Notes under the pieces: generated by a model
What the model was told of the DNA's origin: nothing
The model's input: the letters and a program-made list of their open reading frames with translations, nothing else
Databases searched by the model: none
Source: Parasegetibacter sp. NRK P23
Lineage (GTDB): Bacteria; Bacteroidota; Bacteroidia; Chitinophagales; Chitinophagaceae
NCBI RefSeq assembly: GCF_023721715.1
Contig: NZ_JAMDLG010000001.1
Location: 685,889-749,888, forward strand
DNA: 64,000 nucleotides
Reading direction: 5' to 3'
Part shown: one piece after another, positions 1 to 8,957 of the stretch
Layout of the letters: each line of letters opens with the position of its first letter
How positions within the stretch are numbered: the stretch's first letter is position 1
Made by a program: the position numbers and the translations under genes

Positions 1-59
1 CATTTATGGGTTAAAAGTAACACTAATTGCGCCTCAGCCCAACCGTTCCGCAGCAACCG

Positions 60-1238
60 TTAATCTTCATGGAGCGCCACAGCCGGTTGAATGCCAGCCG
101 CTACTTTTCCCGGGTAAACGGCGCACAACATGACCAGCAGCAGGATAAACGCCATGGCCAGGAAAATGGCCGTTACATAAACGCCTGATGGCAAATCGAA
201 CAGGTGCAGCAAAGGAAACTGTACCGCGAAGAATCCACCCAGTATCAGGGAAAGCGCGCTCAACACCAGTGTTTCCGTTACCACCTGCCGCGACACGTCC
301 CCTGAAGTGGCGCCGATGGCCCTGCGCAAACCAATTTCCTGCCGCCTCAGGCTGATGTTGTACCACAACACGCCAAACAATCCCAGCGCCACGTTCACGA
401 TCAGGAAACCTGCTACTACAAACCAGATGATCAGGGGCACCACGGTAATGCCGTTCTTTACGACACGTTTCTCCGAAAGGTGCTCAATCTCAATAGAAGC
501 GCCTTTAAAAAGCCCGCTCAGTGTTTTGTACAACCGGCTCTCAAATGCCGCGTCGGCGGAAGGCGAAACCCTGATCATGGCCACCGAAACCCAGTTGTAA
601 AAACCGCTGTCCGGTTTGGAATATACCGCCTTAAAAGGCGCATTATAATCCCCTTTATCCTTCAGGTCGCGGATCACACCAATCACTTCTTTTTCCGTTC
701 CGCTCACCGTTACCTTTTTTCCAACCGCGCCTCCTTCCGGAAACAACTTTTCTTTACTCGTCTCGTTCAGTACCACCGGCGGTAGTTTCCGGCCGTTGTC
801 CCTGCTGGAGAACCAGCTTCCTTCCAATACTTCAGGCTTCAACACTTTTGAATAGTACTCATCCATTGTATAATCATCCGCCATAATTTCTATCGTACCT
901 TTCTTCACATCCGTTCCATTCGTATTCATCGTAAAGGGTGCGTTCTCACTCGTATAAGTCATGGCTTCCACTTCCGGTAAGGCTTCTACCCTGTTACGGA
1001 TAGCCTCATACAACATTATCAGGGAATCCTTTTTTTCTGTGCCGGTTTGGTGATTCTTAAAGGTGATCGTCCATACATTGTTGTAATCGAAGCCCATCGG
1101 GCGTTTGTAATTGTTATAATAGTATACGATAGAGGAAAATACGCCGAATACCACCAGGAACGCCACGAGTATTTCAATAAAAAGCAGGAAGTTCTGCCTT
1201 TTCCTGTTCCATATCAGTTTAAAATAATGCGCTAACAT
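60..1238 (-). CDS. ABC transporter permease, MacB/FtsX type
   Basis: A 392-residue inner-membrane permease of the FtsX/MacB superfamily. One membrane helix lies near residues 17-41, followed by a large periplasmic MacB core domain and three C-terminal helices (about 268-298, 330-350 and 358-382). The cytoplasmic motif RRQEIGLRRAIGAT near residue 303 is the usual FtsX-domain coupling segment. It is the last gene of a five-gene minus-strand operon (adaptor, TolC, ATPase, two permeases) and starts 23 bases after the other permease. The two permeases differ in sequence and probably pair as a heterodimer with the shared ATPase. The substrate cannot be read from the sequence; such systems move antimicrobial peptides, lipids or small molecules. 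Confidence 0.9.
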   Translation of the reverse strand: MLAHYFKLIWNRKRQNFLLFIEILVAFLVVFGVFSSIVYYYNNYKRPMGFDYNNVWTITFKNHQTGTEKKDSLIMLYEAIRNRVEALPEVEAMTYTSENAPFTMNTNGTDVKKGTIEIMADDYTMDEYYSKVLKPEVLEGSWFSSRDNGRKLPPVVLNETSKEKLFPEGGAVGKKVTVSGTEKEVIGVIRDLKDKGDYNAPFKAVYSKPDSGFYNWVSVAMIRVSPSADAAFESRLYKTLSGLFKGASIEIEHLSEKRVVKNGITVVPLIIWFVVAGFLIVNVALGLFGVLWYNISLRRQEIGLRRAIGATSGDVSRQVVTETLVLSALSLILGGFFAVQFPLLHLFDLPSGVYVTAIFLAMAFILLLVMLCAVYPGKVAAGIQPAVALHED

Positions 1239-1261
1239 TTTGTAAGATTTAATTTTTACGA

Positions 1262-2503
1262 CTATTGCGCCATCTTCAGCGCGCGTACCACTTGCAGTTT
1301 AGACATGCGCCATGCGGGATACACCCCGGAGAGCAGGCCGAAAATCATACAGATCACGAAGCTCAATCCAAGCACTTTATAATTCATGGTAAGCACGCCA
1401 CCAGGAATAAGTTCAGTTGTATTGATAACCCAGATCACCAGCAGGGAAAATAGTAGTCCAAGTACACCACCAATGAATGTAAGAATGAGGTTCTCCACGA
1501 TGAATTGCACCGCCAGTATGCGGGAAGAAGCGCCAAAAGCCTTTCTCACGGCGATCTCTGAAGAACGCTCCATGATCCTGCTCACGTTGATGTTGACCAG
1601 GTTGATGGTGGGCAGCAGCAGGAACAGCAAGAAGAACGCCACAACAAACCCCGTCAGCTTGGTCATGCCATCACTGTGGTCACCGCCCAGGATGGGCCTT
1701 GCGAAACTTGCGAGAAAGGGATCGGCCTCGCTGGATATTTTTGTATACTCTTTATCCTGGGGCGGAATTCTTTTTACCATGGCCGCGTACTCTTCTTTTA
1801 CCGCGTCCACCTCATTTTCCGAACGGGCGAGTAGCGTTAGCAGGAAACTTCCGTTCAGGGTTGTGCCCTTGAAATCACCTTTCATCAGCGTATAGGGCAG
1901 GTACAGTTCGCCATAACTGGGAATATCGGTGATGGGACCGGCTTTCACCACACCCGCAACGGTATAGTCTTCATTGTCGGTGGTGATCGTTTTACCAACA
2001 ACACCTTGTGTGGTGCCGAAATAATCCATACTGGTTTTATCGGTAATCACGGCCAGCTTTTCGCTGCGCGCCAGTTGTTCCGCGGAGAAAGGTTTTCCTT
2101 CTATAAAACTGAACGTATATACGTTCCAGAAATCAGCATTCACATACTTTACATCAAGGGATAGCTTTCGGTTATTGATATACGTTACCGTTGGAGAGGG
2201 CATGGACTGAAACGAAACCAGCTCGGGTTTTTTGAGTGATCGGACATATTTATCATAGAAATGGAAACTCACGGGGCCGCTGCGTGACCAGCCTTTTTTA
2301 GGATCGCTCGATTCCATGCGCTGCACATACAATGACCTGTTGCGGTTGGCATCGGGATAGCCCGGATCCACCAGGTGATCGATGAAAGAAGTGATCACAA
2401 TGAGGATCGTGAGGGTGAAGCTGATACCGAACAGGCTGATAAAAGTGAAGAATTTCCGCCGCTTCAATACGGCGATGGCTATTTTAAAATAATTGGATAA
2501 CAT
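1262..2503 (-). CDS. ABC transporter permease, MacB/FtsX type
   Basis: A 413-residue FtsX/MacB-family permease. It has an N-terminal helix at about residues 19-42, a periplasmic MacB core domain, three C-terminal helices, and the coupling motif SSEIAVRKAFGAS near residue 316. The protein ends in the family-typical PAWRMSKLQVVRALK segment. It lies between the ATPase gene (23-base spacer) and the second permease. The tandem but divergent permeases suggest a heterodimeric exporter. ATG start at 2503. Confidence 0.9.
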   Translation of the reverse strand: MLSNYFKIAIAVLKRRKFFTFISLFGISFTLTILIVITSFIDHLVDPGYPDANRNRSLYVQRMESSDPKKGWSRSGPVSFHFYDKYVRSLKKPELVSFQSMPSPTVTYINNRKLSLDVKYVNADFWNVYTFSFIEGKPFSAEQLARSEKLAVITDKTSMDYFGTTQGVVGKTITTDNEDYTVAGVVKAGPITDIPSYGELYLPYTLMKGDFKGTTLNGSFLLTLLARSENEVDAVKEEYAAMVKRIPPQDKEYTKISSEADPFLASFARPILGGDHSDGMTKLTGFVVAFFLLFLLLPTINLVNINVSRIMERSSEIAVRKAFGASSRILAVQFIVENLILTFIGGVLGLLFSLLVIWVINTTELIPGGVLTMNYKVLGLSFVICMIFGLLSGVYPAWRMSKLQVVRALKMAQ

Positions 2504-2526
2504 GGCTTTGGATTGAATGGGATAAG

Positions 2527-3192
2527 TTATTGCACCTGTGCGCCGTCGAACAACCTTACGAGGCGGTGTGTTTTCCGGGCCATATTTTCGTCGTGGGTCA
2601 CCATCACAATGGTGGTACCTTCCTGTTTGTTCAGGTGCAGCAATATGTCCATCACTTCGTTGCCCATTACACTGTCGAGGTTACCGGTGGGCTCATCCGC
2701 GAGGATGATCTGCGGTTTGCCCACGATGGCGCGGGCGATGGCGACACGTTGCTTTTGTCCGCCGGAGAGCTGGGTCGGGAAATGTTTCATCCTGTTGCTC
2801 AGTCCCACTTTGGCGAGCGCTTCTTCAGCCAGAGATTTCCGTTCGGCGGCGGAGGTTTTGCGGTACAACAAGGGAAGTTCCACGTTATCGAGTACGCGCA
2901 GGTCGTTGATGAGGTGGTAACTCTGGAAGATGAAACCGATCTTCCGGTTCCTGAAATGCGCAAGTTGTTTGTCGGGCAACTGGTGCGCGGTTTCATTATC
3001 AATCACAATTTCGCCACCGGAAGGCTTGTCGAGCAGTCCCATGATATTGAGCAGCGTACTCTTTCCGCAACCGGATGGCCCCATAATGGAGAGAAACTCC
3101 CCTTTGCGCACTTCGAGGTGAATGTTACTGAGCGCCTGTGTTTCAACCGTATCGGTACGGTACACTTTTTCTATGTTGTTCAACCTGATCAT
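2527..3192 (-). CDS. ABC transporter ATP-binding protein, LolD/MacB class
   Basis: A 221-residue ATPase that should power the two neighbouring permeases. Walker A is GPSGCGKST at residues 38-46, the ABC signature is LSGGQKQR near 141, Walker B is IILADEPTGNLD near 160, and the switch histidine lies in the MVTHD segment. Its length is normal for stand-alone LolD/MacB-class ATPases. Its ATG overlaps the stop of the TolC gene by four bases (ATGA), which implies translational coupling. Confidence 0.95.
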   Translation of the reverse strand: MIRLNNIEKVYRTDTVETQALSNIHLEVRKGEFLSIMGPSGCGKSTLLNIMGLLDKPSGGEIVIDNETAHQLPDKQLAHFRNRKIGFIFQSYHLINDLRVLDNVELPLLYRKTSAAERKSLAEEALAKVGLSNRMKHFPTQLSGGQKQRVAIARAIVGKPQIILADEPTGNLDSVMGNEVMDILLHLNKQEGTTIVMVTHDENMARKTHRLVRLFDGAQVQ

Positions 3193-4664
3193 TGGTGTGT
3201 ATTTAATGATGGATAACTGATTTTTTCCTGTTTACTGAAATCGTACAGCGAGAGGAACCTGAGTTCGTAATACACGCCCCAGAAGTTGGCCATCGCTGTA
3301 ATATAATCTCTTTTTGCCTGGTCCTTTTCCTGGAAAGCAATGCTGAGGTCGGTGATGCTCATGTTACCGAGCGCGTACCTGTTGTTGGCGATGAGGTATT
3401 TTTCGGAGGCGATGCTGTCGGCCATCCCGCTGAGCACCACCTGTTCCTTCATCATTTCGAATAGGGTCACTTTCGTGGCGATGAGTTGGGAGAAATTTTG
3501 TTTGTCCTGCTCCACTTCGTACTGTGTCAGTTTCAAATTGGCAGCGGCCGTTTTCGCTCTTGACCTTGATCTTCCCCAGTCGAGGATAGGTACGGTAAAC
3601 TGCAGTTGCACGAGTTGCTGGTTCCGCGGCGCGTTGTACAATTTTGAAAAACTTGTGGCGCTGTTGGAGAAACCCAGGTTCGCCGTAAGGGAAGCGGTTA
3701 CGCCGTTGGCCCCTTTCGCCATGGCCACATCACGTTCGGCCTCCACTACTTTTCTTACAAAAGCAATGGCATCGGCATTGTTCTCCATGGCTTCGCTTAA
3801 AACTTTTTCGGTGGGTATCACCACATTTATTTCAGAAGGGGGAAGTTCCAGCACGATCTTACCTTTCTGCTGAAGACCTGTGTAGGAACGGAGGTTCAGC
3901 ATGGCCATTTCCATATCGCGTCTTGCGGAGCCGAGTGATTTTTCGGCCTTCAGTGCTTCCAGTTGCAGTTGAAGCATTTCATTGCGCGCGATCTTGCCCA
4001 GACTAAACTTTTCGTCGGCGATGGCCTGCATTCTTTTGGTGTTCTGCAAATTCGTTTCGGCCACCTGATAATTTACCTGCGCCAGCAGGAGGTCGAAATA
4101 ATAAGTGGTGGCGTTTACAGCAACGTATTCCATATCGGAGATGAACTGCTGTTCGCTTTCCCGGTATTTCAGCGGTTCTACTTTGTTGTCCCATTTCAGT
4201 TTGTTGAAACCGAAGATGGGCTGGTTGTAGCCGATGGTGTAGGGTACCGCGTTGTACAGGGTGGTGTTCCTGTCGAAATCATCGAAGCGTTGCAGTTCCG
4301 TGGCTCCGTAGATGGTTCCGCCGGTTGCCGTGATGCCCTGGCTGAAAGAAAGGTTCAGCATGGAATTGTTGTTATGCACGGGCTGGAACAACACTGTTCC
4401 GTTGGGCTGCAACACCTGGTAGAAGGTGCGTTGAAAACCGGGAAGTGTGCCCTGGAGTTGCAGTTGCGGCGCATAATTAGAACGGTAGGTGCGCCATTCC
4501 CAGTAACGCGTTTCTTTCAAAGTGGCGGCCTGCCTTGCGGCGATGGAACCCTGTTTGGCCATCTCCACCACTTCGTTCAGGGATAACCGTATGGTATCTT
4601 CCGTTTGTTGCGCCAGCGCCATTCTCCCGAAAAGCAACAGGCCCGTTATGATAGCTGTTCTCAT
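3189..4664 (-). CDS. TolC family outer membrane efflux protein
   Basis: A 491-residue TolC-type outer-membrane channel. It begins with a signal peptide (residues 1-18, ending in ALAQ), followed by two homologous halves of long amphipathic helices that would form the periplasmic tunnel. It would connect the ABC exporter and its HlyD-like adaptor to the outside. Both ends overlap neighbours by four bases (ATGA): its start with the adaptor stop and its stop with the ATPase start. The operon is therefore tightly coupled. Confidence 0.92.
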   Translation of the reverse strand: MRTAIITGLLLFGRMALAQQTEDTIRLSLNEVVEMAKQGSIAARQAATLKETRYWEWRTYRSNYAPQLQLQGTLPGFQRTFYQVLQPNGTVLFQPVHNNNSMLNLSFSQGITATGGTIYGATELQRFDDFDRNTTLYNAVPYTIGYNQPIFGFNKLKWDNKVEPLKYRESEQQFISDMEYVAVNATTYYFDLLLAQVNYQVAETNLQNTKRMQAIADEKFSLGKIARNEMLQLQLEALKAEKSLGSARRDMEMAMLNLRSYTGLQQKGKIVLELPPSEINVVIPTEKVLSEAMENNADAIAFVRKVVEAERDVAMAKGANGVTASLTANLGFSNSATSFSKLYNAPRNQQLVQLQFTVPILDWGRSRSRAKTAAANLKLTQYEVEQDKQNFSQLIATKVTLFEMMKEQVVLSGMADSIASEKYLIANNRYALGNMSITDLSIAFQEKDQAKRDYITAMANFWGVYYELRFLSLYDFSKQEKISYPSLNTHQ

Positions 4665-5908
4665 TTCGTGATGATGATTTCCCTGGCGTTTTTAAAACTG
4701 TTCATATCCGATGTAATGATCACTTCCCCGGCTCGGATATTCCCCGCCAGTTCCACGTAATCGAAGTTGCTCAATCCTTTCTGCACGGTCCTCCGTTCCG
4801 CTTTTTCTCCTTTCACCACGAATACATCCTGCGTACCCCCACTCCCGGTGAACGCTGGGCCATTCTGCACCCGAAGTACATTGGCATGCCTGTTGGTGAC
4901 CACATATACATCCACTTTCAGCGAAGGGCGCAACAACGAATCCTGTGTATCCAGCCGTACATCGAAGTTGACCAGGCCATTTTTTACGGAGGGATATACC
5001 GCCACAATTTCGCCGCGCTGTTTTTTGTTGTTGATGCCCACAATTACCGGCATCCCGTTGTGCAGTTCTTCCAGGTATGCATCGGAGATGCTGCCCGCTA
5101 TTTTAAAACTACTGAGGTCCGCTATCCGCACCAGTTCCGCGCCTTCGCCTATGGAAGCGCCCACATTCTTATTGATCCAGGTGATCACGCCTGGCCGCGT
5201 GGCAATGATGCCCGCCAGTTCCTTTTTCCGGGCCATCTCACTGAGTTCGTGCCGCTGGATCGTCACTTCAATTTCAGATTCCCTGATTTCCACCTTCATG
5301 GTCTGTTGCTTGCTCTGGATTTCATTCTCCAGTTGTATCTTTTCCAGCCGGGCCACTTTCAGGTTCATTTCGGCCTGCTCCACGCTTTCCCGCGTACCAC
5401 CGCCCGCTTTGAACAAACGACGCGCACTTTCCACTTCCGCCTCCAGGCTGCTGATGCGGAGTTGCTTGATGTCGTTGCCCGATTTCAGGTCGAAATAGCT
5501 CTTGTTCAACTCCAGCTTCAGTTTCCGAAGGTTGTTCTCTTTGGATTCGAGTAAGAATTTTGCTTTGTCGAAAGCGGATTCAATAGCGGCTTTATCCAGT
5601 TTCAGCAATGATTGTCCTTTCACCACTGAAGTGCCCGCATCCGCCAGTACTTCCAGGATCGCCGCCTGTACCGGACTGGTAATCACTTCTTCAAATTCCG
5701 GCAATACTTCTCCGGAAGCCGTGATGGTGTTTTCCACGTCGCCGGTCTCTACAACAGCCGTGGTGATGCTGTTGGCTGGCACGGTTGTACGGAAGGTGTT
5801 GCGCAGCAGCATGATCAATGTAAGGATCACGATGATGGAAGCCGCTACAACCAGCAGCAGCTTCCTTTTTTTCATGGCATATACTTCTTTGGGGAGGGCT
5901 CGGTCCAT
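4661..5908 (-). CDS. Periplasmic adaptor of ABC efflux system (HlyD/MacA-like)
   Basis: A 415-residue membrane-fusion protein. It has a single N-terminal helix at about residues 15-32, a biotinyl-lipoyl-like half near 70-100, a long coiled-coil hairpin at about 120-230, and a beta-barrel and membrane-proximal domain to the C-terminus. It should bridge the inner-membrane permeases and the TolC channel. It is the first gene of the operon. An internal ATG at 5875 (reading MKKRK) is an alternative start; the upstream ATG was kept because the MDRALP lead-in looks like other adaptors of this class. Confidence 0.9.
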   Translation of the reverse strand: MDRALPKEVYAMKKRKLLLVVAASIIVILTLIMLLRNTFRTTVPANSITTAVVETGDVENTITASGEVLPEFEEVITSPVQAAILEVLADAGTSVVKGQSLLKLDKAAIESAFDKAKFLLESKENNLRKLKLELNKSYFDLKSGNDIKQLRISSLEAEVESARRLFKAGGGTRESVEQAEMNLKVARLEKIQLENEIQSKQQTMKVEIRESEIEVTIQRHELSEMARKKELAGIIATRPGVITWINKNVGASIGEGAELVRIADLSSFKIAGSISDAYLEELHNGMPVIVGINNKKQRGEIVAVYPSVKNGLVNFDVRLDTQDSLLRPSLKVDVYVVTNRHANVLRVQNGPAFTGSGGTQDVFVVKGEKAERRTVQKGLSNFDYVELAGNIRAGEVIITSDMNSFKNAREIIITK

Positions 5909-5992
5909 TTACTCGTATTTTGGACAGAAGTGTTCCAAGCCGGATGCCAGAATTAATATATTGAAAATGAACAAATTGAAAAGGGAGGAAAT

Positions 5993-6018
5993 AAAAAAAC
6001 TGTCCGGAATCGGACAGT
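5993..6018 (-). terminator. Rho-independent terminator after the VOC gene
   Basis: Reading the minus strand, an 8-bp perfect stem (ACTGTCCG/CGGACAGT, loop of four) is followed by a run of seven T. It lies 32 bases downstream of the stop of the PhnB-like gene and separates it from the efflux operon. Confidence 0.75.
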
Positions 6019-6050
6019 CATGTTCGGAATTAAGTATTGATGTCGGGAGA

Positions 6051-6965
6051 TCACGCGTTTGTTCCTTCAAAAGCGGCCCGGATTTTTTCAATATCTATTT
6101 TTTTCATCTGCATCATGGCTTTGGTGGCGCGCTCCGCTTTTTCCTTGTCCGGATCTGTCATCATGCTGGTCAGCTCCACAGGCACGACCTGCCAGGAAAC
6201 ACCAAATTTGTCTTTTAACCATCCACATTGTGATTCCTCCCCTCCTTTTACCAACGCATCATAGAAATGATCGTTCTCGGCCTGGTTCTCGCAGTTGATG
6301 ATGAGTGAAACCCCTTCGCTGAAAGAAAATTCATGGGAAATACTGCTGTCCATCACCATAAACTCCTGCCCTTCCATATTGAACTGACCGTGCATGACCA
6401 TTCCTTCCTGCTGTGCCGCTCCTGGACCGTACTTCAGCAGATGCCGCAGTTGATGTCCTGAAAATACGGTAGCATAGAACTGCACTGCTTCTTCTGCCCT
6501 GCCAGCCCAATGTTTCGTGAACATCAGCGAGGGAATGATTTTATCGCCACCGGTATCTTCCAGTTTACCCCAGGATATCTGCCAGCTCACCCCGAACTTA
6601 TCCTGGAGGAAGCCGTATTTTTCGGCCCAGTCGTAACCCTGGTAAGGCATCATCACCATACCGCCTTCGGAGAGCCTGCGCCAGAGCAAATCTGATTCTT
6701 CTTCCGTTTCCGCCACCACAAAAAATGAGATGGAGGGATTAGGTTTGAACACGGGTCCGCCATTCAGCGCCACGAACTCCAGGTTGGCGATGCGGAACTC
6801 CGCGGTCATCACCAGTCCTTCCGGCTGGCCGGATCCTTCGGAACCTGCTTTCCCAAAACGGAGCACCCGCAGCATTTCAGCGTCGGAAAAAACGGAGGTG
6901 TAAAACTTAGCGGCGTCTTCGGCTTCAGTATTGAACCAGAGACAGGGAGATATCCGGTGTTGCAT
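6051..6965 (-). CDS. Tandem PhnB-like VOC superfamily protein
   Basis: A 304-residue cytoplasmic protein made of two similar PhnB/3-demethylubiquinone-methyltransferase-like VOC modules, at about residues 3-145 and 150-290. Each begins with a phrase such as ISPCLWFNTEAEDAAKFY or PSLMFTKHWAGRAEEAVQFY and contains a DKFGVSWQ segment. VOC folds often bind metals or small hydrophobic ligands, but members with this architecture rarely have a known reaction. ATG at 6965. It appears monocistronic with its own terminator. Confidence 0.85.
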   Translation of the reverse strand: MQHRISPCLWFNTEAEDAAKFYTSVFSDAEMLRVLRFGKAGSEGSGQPEGLVMTAEFRIANLEFVALNGGPVFKPNPSISFFVVAETEEESDLLWRRLSEGGMVMMPYQGYDWAEKYGFLQDKFGVSWQISWGKLEDTGGDKIIPSLMFTKHWAGRAEEAVQFYATVFSGHQLRHLLKYGPGAAQQEGMVMHGQFNMEGQEFMVMDSSISHEFSFSEGVSLIINCENQAENDHFYDALVKGGEESQCGWLKDKFGVSWQVVPVELTSMMTDPDKEKAERATKAMMQMKKIDIEKIRAAFEGTNA

Positions 6966-7057
6966 TGTAATAAATATTAGGCTACAAACCTAGCCCCGAT
7001 ACTGCGAAAACACATTGGGGGAATACGTCATTTTACGGGTGGAATGCGACGGCGAAA

Positions 7058-7092
7058 AACAACAAAAAGGCCCCGGTAAAAACCAGGGCCTT
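7058..7092 (-). terminator. Rho-independent terminator
   Basis: On the minus strand a 10-bp stem with one mismatch (AAGGCCCTGG/CCGGGGCCTT, loop TTTTTA) is followed by TTTTTGTTGTTTTT. It lies about 130 bases downstream of the small secreted-protein gene that ends at 7222. Confidence 0.65.
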
Positions 7093-7221
7093 ATACTCTG
7101 TTATATTTGCTTGCATCTGTAATTCAATAGTAGTGCTGCTTTGAAAGCATTGCAAAGATGCGGCAGTAATAAGTCGCAGCGAAAATAAAACCGCCTGTTA
7201 ACCAATCAATAACGAATGGCT

Positions 7222-7581
7222 TTAGTTAAACAGGCGCCAGATGGTACGGGTCTCCACCTGTTTGGTTTCGATGGCGAAGGCACGGATCACTTTTTCTTTA
7301 CCGCACTGCACCACGAAGGTGTATTCCCCGTCGGCGGCATTGTCGAACGTGTACCGGCAACGGTATTGCACATCGTTCACGGCGTTCTCCGAGAGAATAG
7401 TACCGTTGTGCTGACGCACCCAGATGTTCAGTTTTTTAGCGGTGGGATTTTCAATAGAAAGCACCAGTTTTCCTTCTTCCTCAGTGAACTTCACTTTAAA
7501 GGAATGCGTGGAATCGGTGTTGTTTTGCGCGAAAACAGTAGAAGAAACGAGCAGGATAAGCGCGCAGAAAAGGTGTTTCAT
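7222..7581 (-). CDS. Small secreted hypothetical protein
   Basis: A 119-residue protein with a clear Sec signal peptide (residues 1-19, ending TVFAQ). The mature part of about 100 residues is rich in alternating polar and hydrophobic residues and looks like a single beta-sandwich. It resembles the DUF3244-like small exported proteins common in Bacteroidota, but this is only an impression from the pattern. No catalytic motif is seen. It appears monocistronic. Confidence 0.7.
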   Translation of the reverse strand: MKHLFCALILLVSSTVFAQNNTDSTHSFKVKFTEEEGKLVLSIENPTAKKLNIWVRQHNGTILSENAVNDVQYRCRYTFDNAADGEYTFVVQCGKEKVIRAFAIETKQVETRTIWRLFN

Positions 7582-7713
7582 AATAGGTGAGCTTTTTGTT
7601 TCCGCAAAGATGGGAAGTGAATATGTCCGGGATATGAAGGGAATGAGAAGAAATAATGAACGCAGAGATGTAAACCATTTGTTAACACAATTTTTTCAAT
7701 TCCATAACTTCCT

Positions 7714-7721
7714 TATCTTTG
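7714..7721 (+). promoter_or_regulatory. Candidate -7 box (TATCTTTG)
   Basis: TATCTTTG matches the Bacteroidota -7 consensus TAnnTTTG, with a T-rich stretch about 20 bases upstream at the -33 position. It would start transcription near 7728 and give the secreted-protein gene at 7851 a leader of about 120 bases. Confidence 0.5.
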
Positions 7722-7734
7722 GGGTCATAGGATA

Positions 7735-7845
7735 AGGTTTAATGGTTTAAAACCATTGTACCCCGGTGTCTACCGGGGTACTTATTTTTTAACATATCCC
7801 AAGCAGGTGAATGGTTTATATTAGTGCATCAAACCATTTAAACCT
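7735..7845 (+). promoter_or_regulatory. Structured 5' leader with competing stems and an internal terminator
   Basis: Between the candidate promoter and the ATG at 7851 the leader can form a small hairpin (7741-7757), a strong terminator-like hairpin (9-bp stem, 7758-7766 with 7773-7781, then TTATTTTTT), and a third hairpin (7810-7817 with 7831-7838). The 5' arm AGGTTTAATGGTTT (7735-7748) can instead pair over 14 bp, with one bulged A, with 7831-7845. That destroys the first and third hairpins and ends five bases before the start codon. The layout looks like an attenuator or riboswitch-type control element. A miniature inverted-repeat element is the alternative. Confidence 0.45.
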
Positions 7846-7850
7846 GATTT

Positions 7851-8219
7851 ATGAAAAGAAGCCTTCTTATGCCGGCGCTCTTATTTCTTTCATGCGCGGC
7901 CTTCTCTCAGCAAAAACTTCCATCACTTCCTGCAGATTCTACAAAGTCCCTTTTCGATGAAACTGATGAATTCATTTCTGATTCACTCGAGATAGCGGGC
8001 AGCGATAAAATTATACTAAAAGGAGACATTACGCTGAAGGGCAAGGGATACCTTTTTGAAGGGGTACAAAAAGCGGAAGTATTCAGAAAGTCGGGAATCA
8101 TTCATATTTATGGCTGTAAAAAAATCGCCATAGAGAATGGATCCGCGCTGATTGATACGGGAAATAAACACAAATACATCGAATTCCACAAGGTTAACCG
8201 GAAGGTGATTTACCCTTAA
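7851..8219 (+). CDS. Small secreted hypothetical protein
   Basis: A 122-residue protein with a signal peptide (residues 1-19, ending AAFSQ). The mature part is about 100 residues, with predicted short beta strands (KIILKGDITLKGKGYLFEG, IIHIYGCKKIAIENG). No known family was recognised. It is one of the few plus-strand genes here, sits behind the structured leader, and ends seven bases before the convergent methyltransferase gene. Confidence 0.65.
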   Translation: MKRSLLMPALLFLSCAAFSQQKLPSLPADSTKSLFDETDEFISDSLEIAGSDKIILKGDITLKGKGYLFEGVQKAEVFRKSGIIHIYGCKKIAIENGSALIDTGNKHKYIEFHKVNRKVIYP

Positions 8220-8226
8220 CTATCCA

Positions 8227-8862
8227 TCATTGTTTCACCGCCATCACTACAAGATGCACTTCTTTTTCCCCATTCTTACGTTCAAAACTGATTCGCCGGG
8301 CTTTGAGTGGAGTGCATCCATGTTCATTGAATTGTTCCGCTAACCAGTGTTCTTCATAATAAAATATCCAGGCACCGGTTTTACCATCGCTGCTTTGCTG
8401 GAAACGGGAACTTCCCTGTGCGCCTTCTATCACGCTGGCATAAAAAACACCGCCCGATTTCAATAGCGTAAGGCAGTCTGAAATAAATTGCGCTGCTGCT
8501 TCGTGGGTAAGGTATGGCATACAGAAACCGCAGATGGTGCCGTCCAGGCCCGGGGGAATTCCTGTTAACGAGCGGGCATCCATCACGCGAAAATCCACGC
8601 CTGGCACATTTTTCCGGGCCAGCGTAATCATATTAGGCGCGGCATCTATCGCTATGATCTGGCACTCCGGCATACGGGCATGCAGGAAGCGGGTGATATT
8701 TCCCGGACCGCAACCAATTTCCAGTATCGATGCATTGTGCACCGGCAGCAACTGGCAGAAATCCTCGTAGGTTTCATCATACATAGTAAGATGCATGAAC
8801 TTTTCCTGGTAAAGTTCCGCCACCTGGTTGTAGGTGTTGATGGATTGTGTATTGGGATCCAT
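8227..8862 (-). CDS. Class I SAM-dependent methyltransferase
   Basis: A protein of about 211 residues with a Rossmann-type SAM fold. Motif I is ILEIGCGPGNITRFL and the acidic end of strand 2 is IIAIDAAPNMI. The substrate is unknown. The frame is open to a GTG at 8892 and an ATG at 8883, but a terminator-like hairpin ends just before 8883. The ATG at 8862 (reading MDPNTQSINTYNQ) is therefore preferred. Confidence 0.85.
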   Translation of the reverse strand: MDPNTQSINTYNQVAELYQEKFMHLTMYDETYEDFCQLLPVHNASILEIGCGPGNITRFLHARMPECQIIAIDAAPNMITLARKNVPGVDFRVMDARSLTGIPPGLDGTICGFCMPYLTHEAAAQFISDCLTLLKSGGVFYASVIEGAQGSSRFQQSSDGKTGAWIFYYEEHWLAEQFNEHGCTPLKARRISFERKNGEKEVHLVVMAVKQ

Positions 8863-8883
8863 GGGCGTTTGTTTTGCGGGCAT

Positions 8884-8914
8884 AAAAAACACCCGGGTTA
8901 ATCCGGATGTTTTC
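8884..8914 (-). terminator. Terminator after the T9SS FG-GAP gene
   Basis: On the minus strand, AAAACATCCGG and CCGGGTGTTTT form an 11-bp stem with one G-U pair, followed directly by TT. It lies 44 bases after the stop of the FG-GAP gene and abuts the upstream start options of the methyltransferase. Confidence 0.55.
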
Positions 8915-8957
8915 TAAAATACACTAATAAACGCAGATACCAGGTGTTGAAAGCGCG

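Noticed and set aside
1-59. Possible start codon of another minus-strand gene at the left edge (CAT at 1-3)
   Set aside because: Only the start codon itself would be in the window; nothing further can be read.
5909-6091. 60-codon minus-strand frame between the efflux operon and the VOC gene
   Set aside because: It crosses the terminator hairpin at 5993-6018 and overlaps the end of the VOC gene; it is intergenic sequence.
7758-7790. Plain terminator for a plus-strand gene upstream
   Set aside because: There is no plus-strand gene upstream of it; it lies between a promoter-like box and the gene at 7851, so it was treated as part of a leader.
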